Origin: Neobacillus drentensis
Lineage (GTDB): Bacteria; Bacillota; Bacilli; Bacillales; Cytobacillaceae
Direction: 5' to 3'
Length of the DNA stretch: 64,000 bases
Assembly (NCBI RefSeq): GCF_021560175.1
Contig: NZ_CP091110.1
Span: 610,001-674,000 of the forward strand
Positions 62,890 to 64,000 of the stretch are shown piece by piece (position 1 is the first letter of the stretch; every line of letters starts with the position of its first letter). Below the pieces are notes generated by a model. It did no database searches and was not told the DNA's origin. It worked only from the letters and a program-made list of their open reading frames with translations. A program made the translations under genes and the position numbers.

Positions 62890-64000
62890 ATGAATAGAGT
62901 TGTGATTACAGGTATTGGAGCCGTCACTCCTTTGGGGAATGATGCTTTCACTACATGGGATAACATTAAAAATGGAATTTCAGGTGTTGGTCCTGCAACA
63001 TTATTTGATATCGAAAAAGTGGATGTGAAAATTGCTGCTGAAGTAAAAGACTTTTCCCCAGAAGCATTTATGGATCGAAAAGAAGCTAGAAGAATGGGAC
63101 GTTATAGTCAGTTTGCTGTGGCCGCAAGTAAAATGGCTGTCCAGGATGCGGGCATACAAATAGGTGAGGATATTCAGCCTGAACGAGTCGGGGTTTGGAT
63201 TGGATCTGGAATTGGCGGTTTAGGTGAGTTTGAGGAACAACATAAGAAATTTATTGAAAAAGGCCAAAGAAGAGTTAATCCATTTACGATTCCAATGTTT
63301 ATCCCGGATATGGCGGCAGGTCAAGTTTCCATCGAACTCGGTGCAAAGGGAATCAACAATTGTTCCGTTACCGCTTGTGCATCTGGTGCCAATTCAATCG
63401 GCGATGCCTTCCGGGTGATTCAAAAAGGCGATGTGGATATGATGATTGCCGGTGGAACAGAAGCAACGATTACAGAGATGACCGTTGCCGGCTTTTCTAA
63501 CATGACTGCTCTTTCAAAAAATCCAGATCCAGCTACAGCAAGCCGGCCTTTTGATAAGAATCGTGATGGTTTTGTGATTGGTGAAGGCGCGGGGATTGTC
63601 GTGTTAGAGGAATTAGACCATGCTTTAGCCCGTGGTGCTCACATCTATGGAGAACTAATCGGCTACGGGGCTACAGGAGATGCACATCATATTACAACTC
63701 CTGCACCAGACGGCGAAGGGGCCCAGCGCGCAATGAATTTAGCCTTAGCGGATGCTGGAATAGAACCGAAACAAGTGGACTATATCAATGCCCATGGGAC
63801 ATCCACTTATTATAACGATTTATACGAAACATTAGCGATTAAAGAAGTGTTCAAGGACCATGCTTATAAGCTTTCGGTCAGTTCGACAAAATCAATGACA
63901 GGCCATTTATTGGGGGCAACGGGGGCAATTGAGGCGATTTTATCTCTTTTAGCGATTAAGGAAGGGATCATCCCACCAACCATTAACTATGAAACACCGG
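62890..64000 (+). CDS. fabF: Beta-ketoacyl-ACP synthase II (FabF), 3' end outside the window
   Basis: The first 370 residues of a condensing enzyme of fatty-acid synthesis, very similar to B. subtilis FabF throughout. Catalytic Cys in [14 protein letters not shown] (about residue 164), His in [11 protein letters not shown] and His in [14 protein letters not shown] 62890 with GGGTGGGGGAG upstream. The frame is open to base 64000; about 40 residues are missing. fabHA, which precedes fabF in B. subtilis, is not upstream here, so this may be a second FabF copy. Confidence 0.93.
   Translation, partial: MNRVVITGIGAVTPLGNDAFTTWDNIKNGISGVGPATLFDIEKVDVKIAAEVKDFSPEAFMDRKEARRMGRYSQFAVAASKMAVQDAGIQIGEDIQPERVGVWIGSGIGGLGEFEEQHKKFIEKGQRRVNPFTIPMFIPDMAAGQVSIELGAKGINNCSVTACASGANSIGDAFRVIQKGDVDMMIAGGTEATITEMTVAGFSNMTALSKNPDPATASRPFDKNRDGFVIGEGAGIVVLEELDHALARGAHIYGELIGYGATGDAHHITTPAPDGEGAQRAMNLALADAGIEPKQVDYINAHGTSTYYNDLYETLAIKEVFKDHAYKLSVSSTKSMTGHLLGATGAIEAILSLLAIKEGIIPPTINYETP

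Overview
The window is chromosomal DNA of a low-GC Gram-positive, spore-former-type bacterium of the Bacillaceae (Bacillus/Neobacillus-like; inferred). The basis is a Bacillus-type 23S-5S-tRNA operon, strong AGGAGG ribosome binding sites with frequent GTG/TTG starts, intrinsic terminators throughout, CcpA-type and LicT-type control sites, and proteins resembling B. subtilis Des, DesR, YhcX, YoaI, FabF and DUF421/YetF. No phage, IS transposase, CRISPR-cas or plasmid functions were seen.

Layout. 1-3200: 3' half of a 23S rRNA, 5S rRNA and 13 tRNAs, closed by a terminator. 3.2-11.1 kb: a sugar-catabolism island with a HAD phosphatase, two LacI regulators, a TIM-barrel epimerase, a KDG-kinase-like PfkB enzyme, an ACS-family MFS importer and an HPS/PHI (HxlA/HxlB-like) pair. 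Its two operons share phased 12-bp palindromic operators. 11.4-17 kb: fatty-acid desaturase with a shortened DesR-like regulator, a MarR/MFS pair and a guanylate-kinase-like protein. 17.2-25.3 kb: a LacI-controlled ABC importer with fructokinase, cytosolic GH32 enzyme and a YesL-like protein (fructan/sucrose oligosaccharides). 25.5-41 kb: mostly single housekeeping or unknown genes (oxidoreductase, MBL hydrolase, methyltransferase, YhcX, two DUF421 proteins, subtilase, ASCH, RecB-like nuclease, MOSC), including small genes missed by length cut-offs. 41-47 kb: a second, PTS-type sucrose locus (EIIA, LacI, EIIBC, sucrose-6-P hydrolase, fructokinase) with GGAACCGGTTCC operators. 47-54 kb: ROK kinase, GalU-like enzyme beside a double glycosyltransferase with a lectin-like tail, and a beta-glucoside PTS behind a cre site and a ribonucleic antiterminator/terminator. 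54-64 kb: HpaB/YoaI-like monooxygenase, HIT protein, MarR/Bcr-type MFS pair, an arylsulfotransferase-like protein with an SsuABC-like importer, and the start of fabF.

The main theme is carbohydrate uptake: four independent import systems (ACS MFS, LplABC-type ABC, sucrose PTS, beta-glucoside PTS), most with their own regulator and operator family. The least expected structure is outside genes: three intergenic tandem arrays at 3.2, 27.4 and 35.3 kb have different sequences but the same 51-52 bp period and the same layout of one inverted GTC...GAC motif per unit. Other dispersed elements are a MITE-like repeat (two copies), a GGGACGG...CCGTCCC palindrome (three copies), a GGTGCCTGACACC element (three copies) and a 124-bp structured Bacillaceae repeat.
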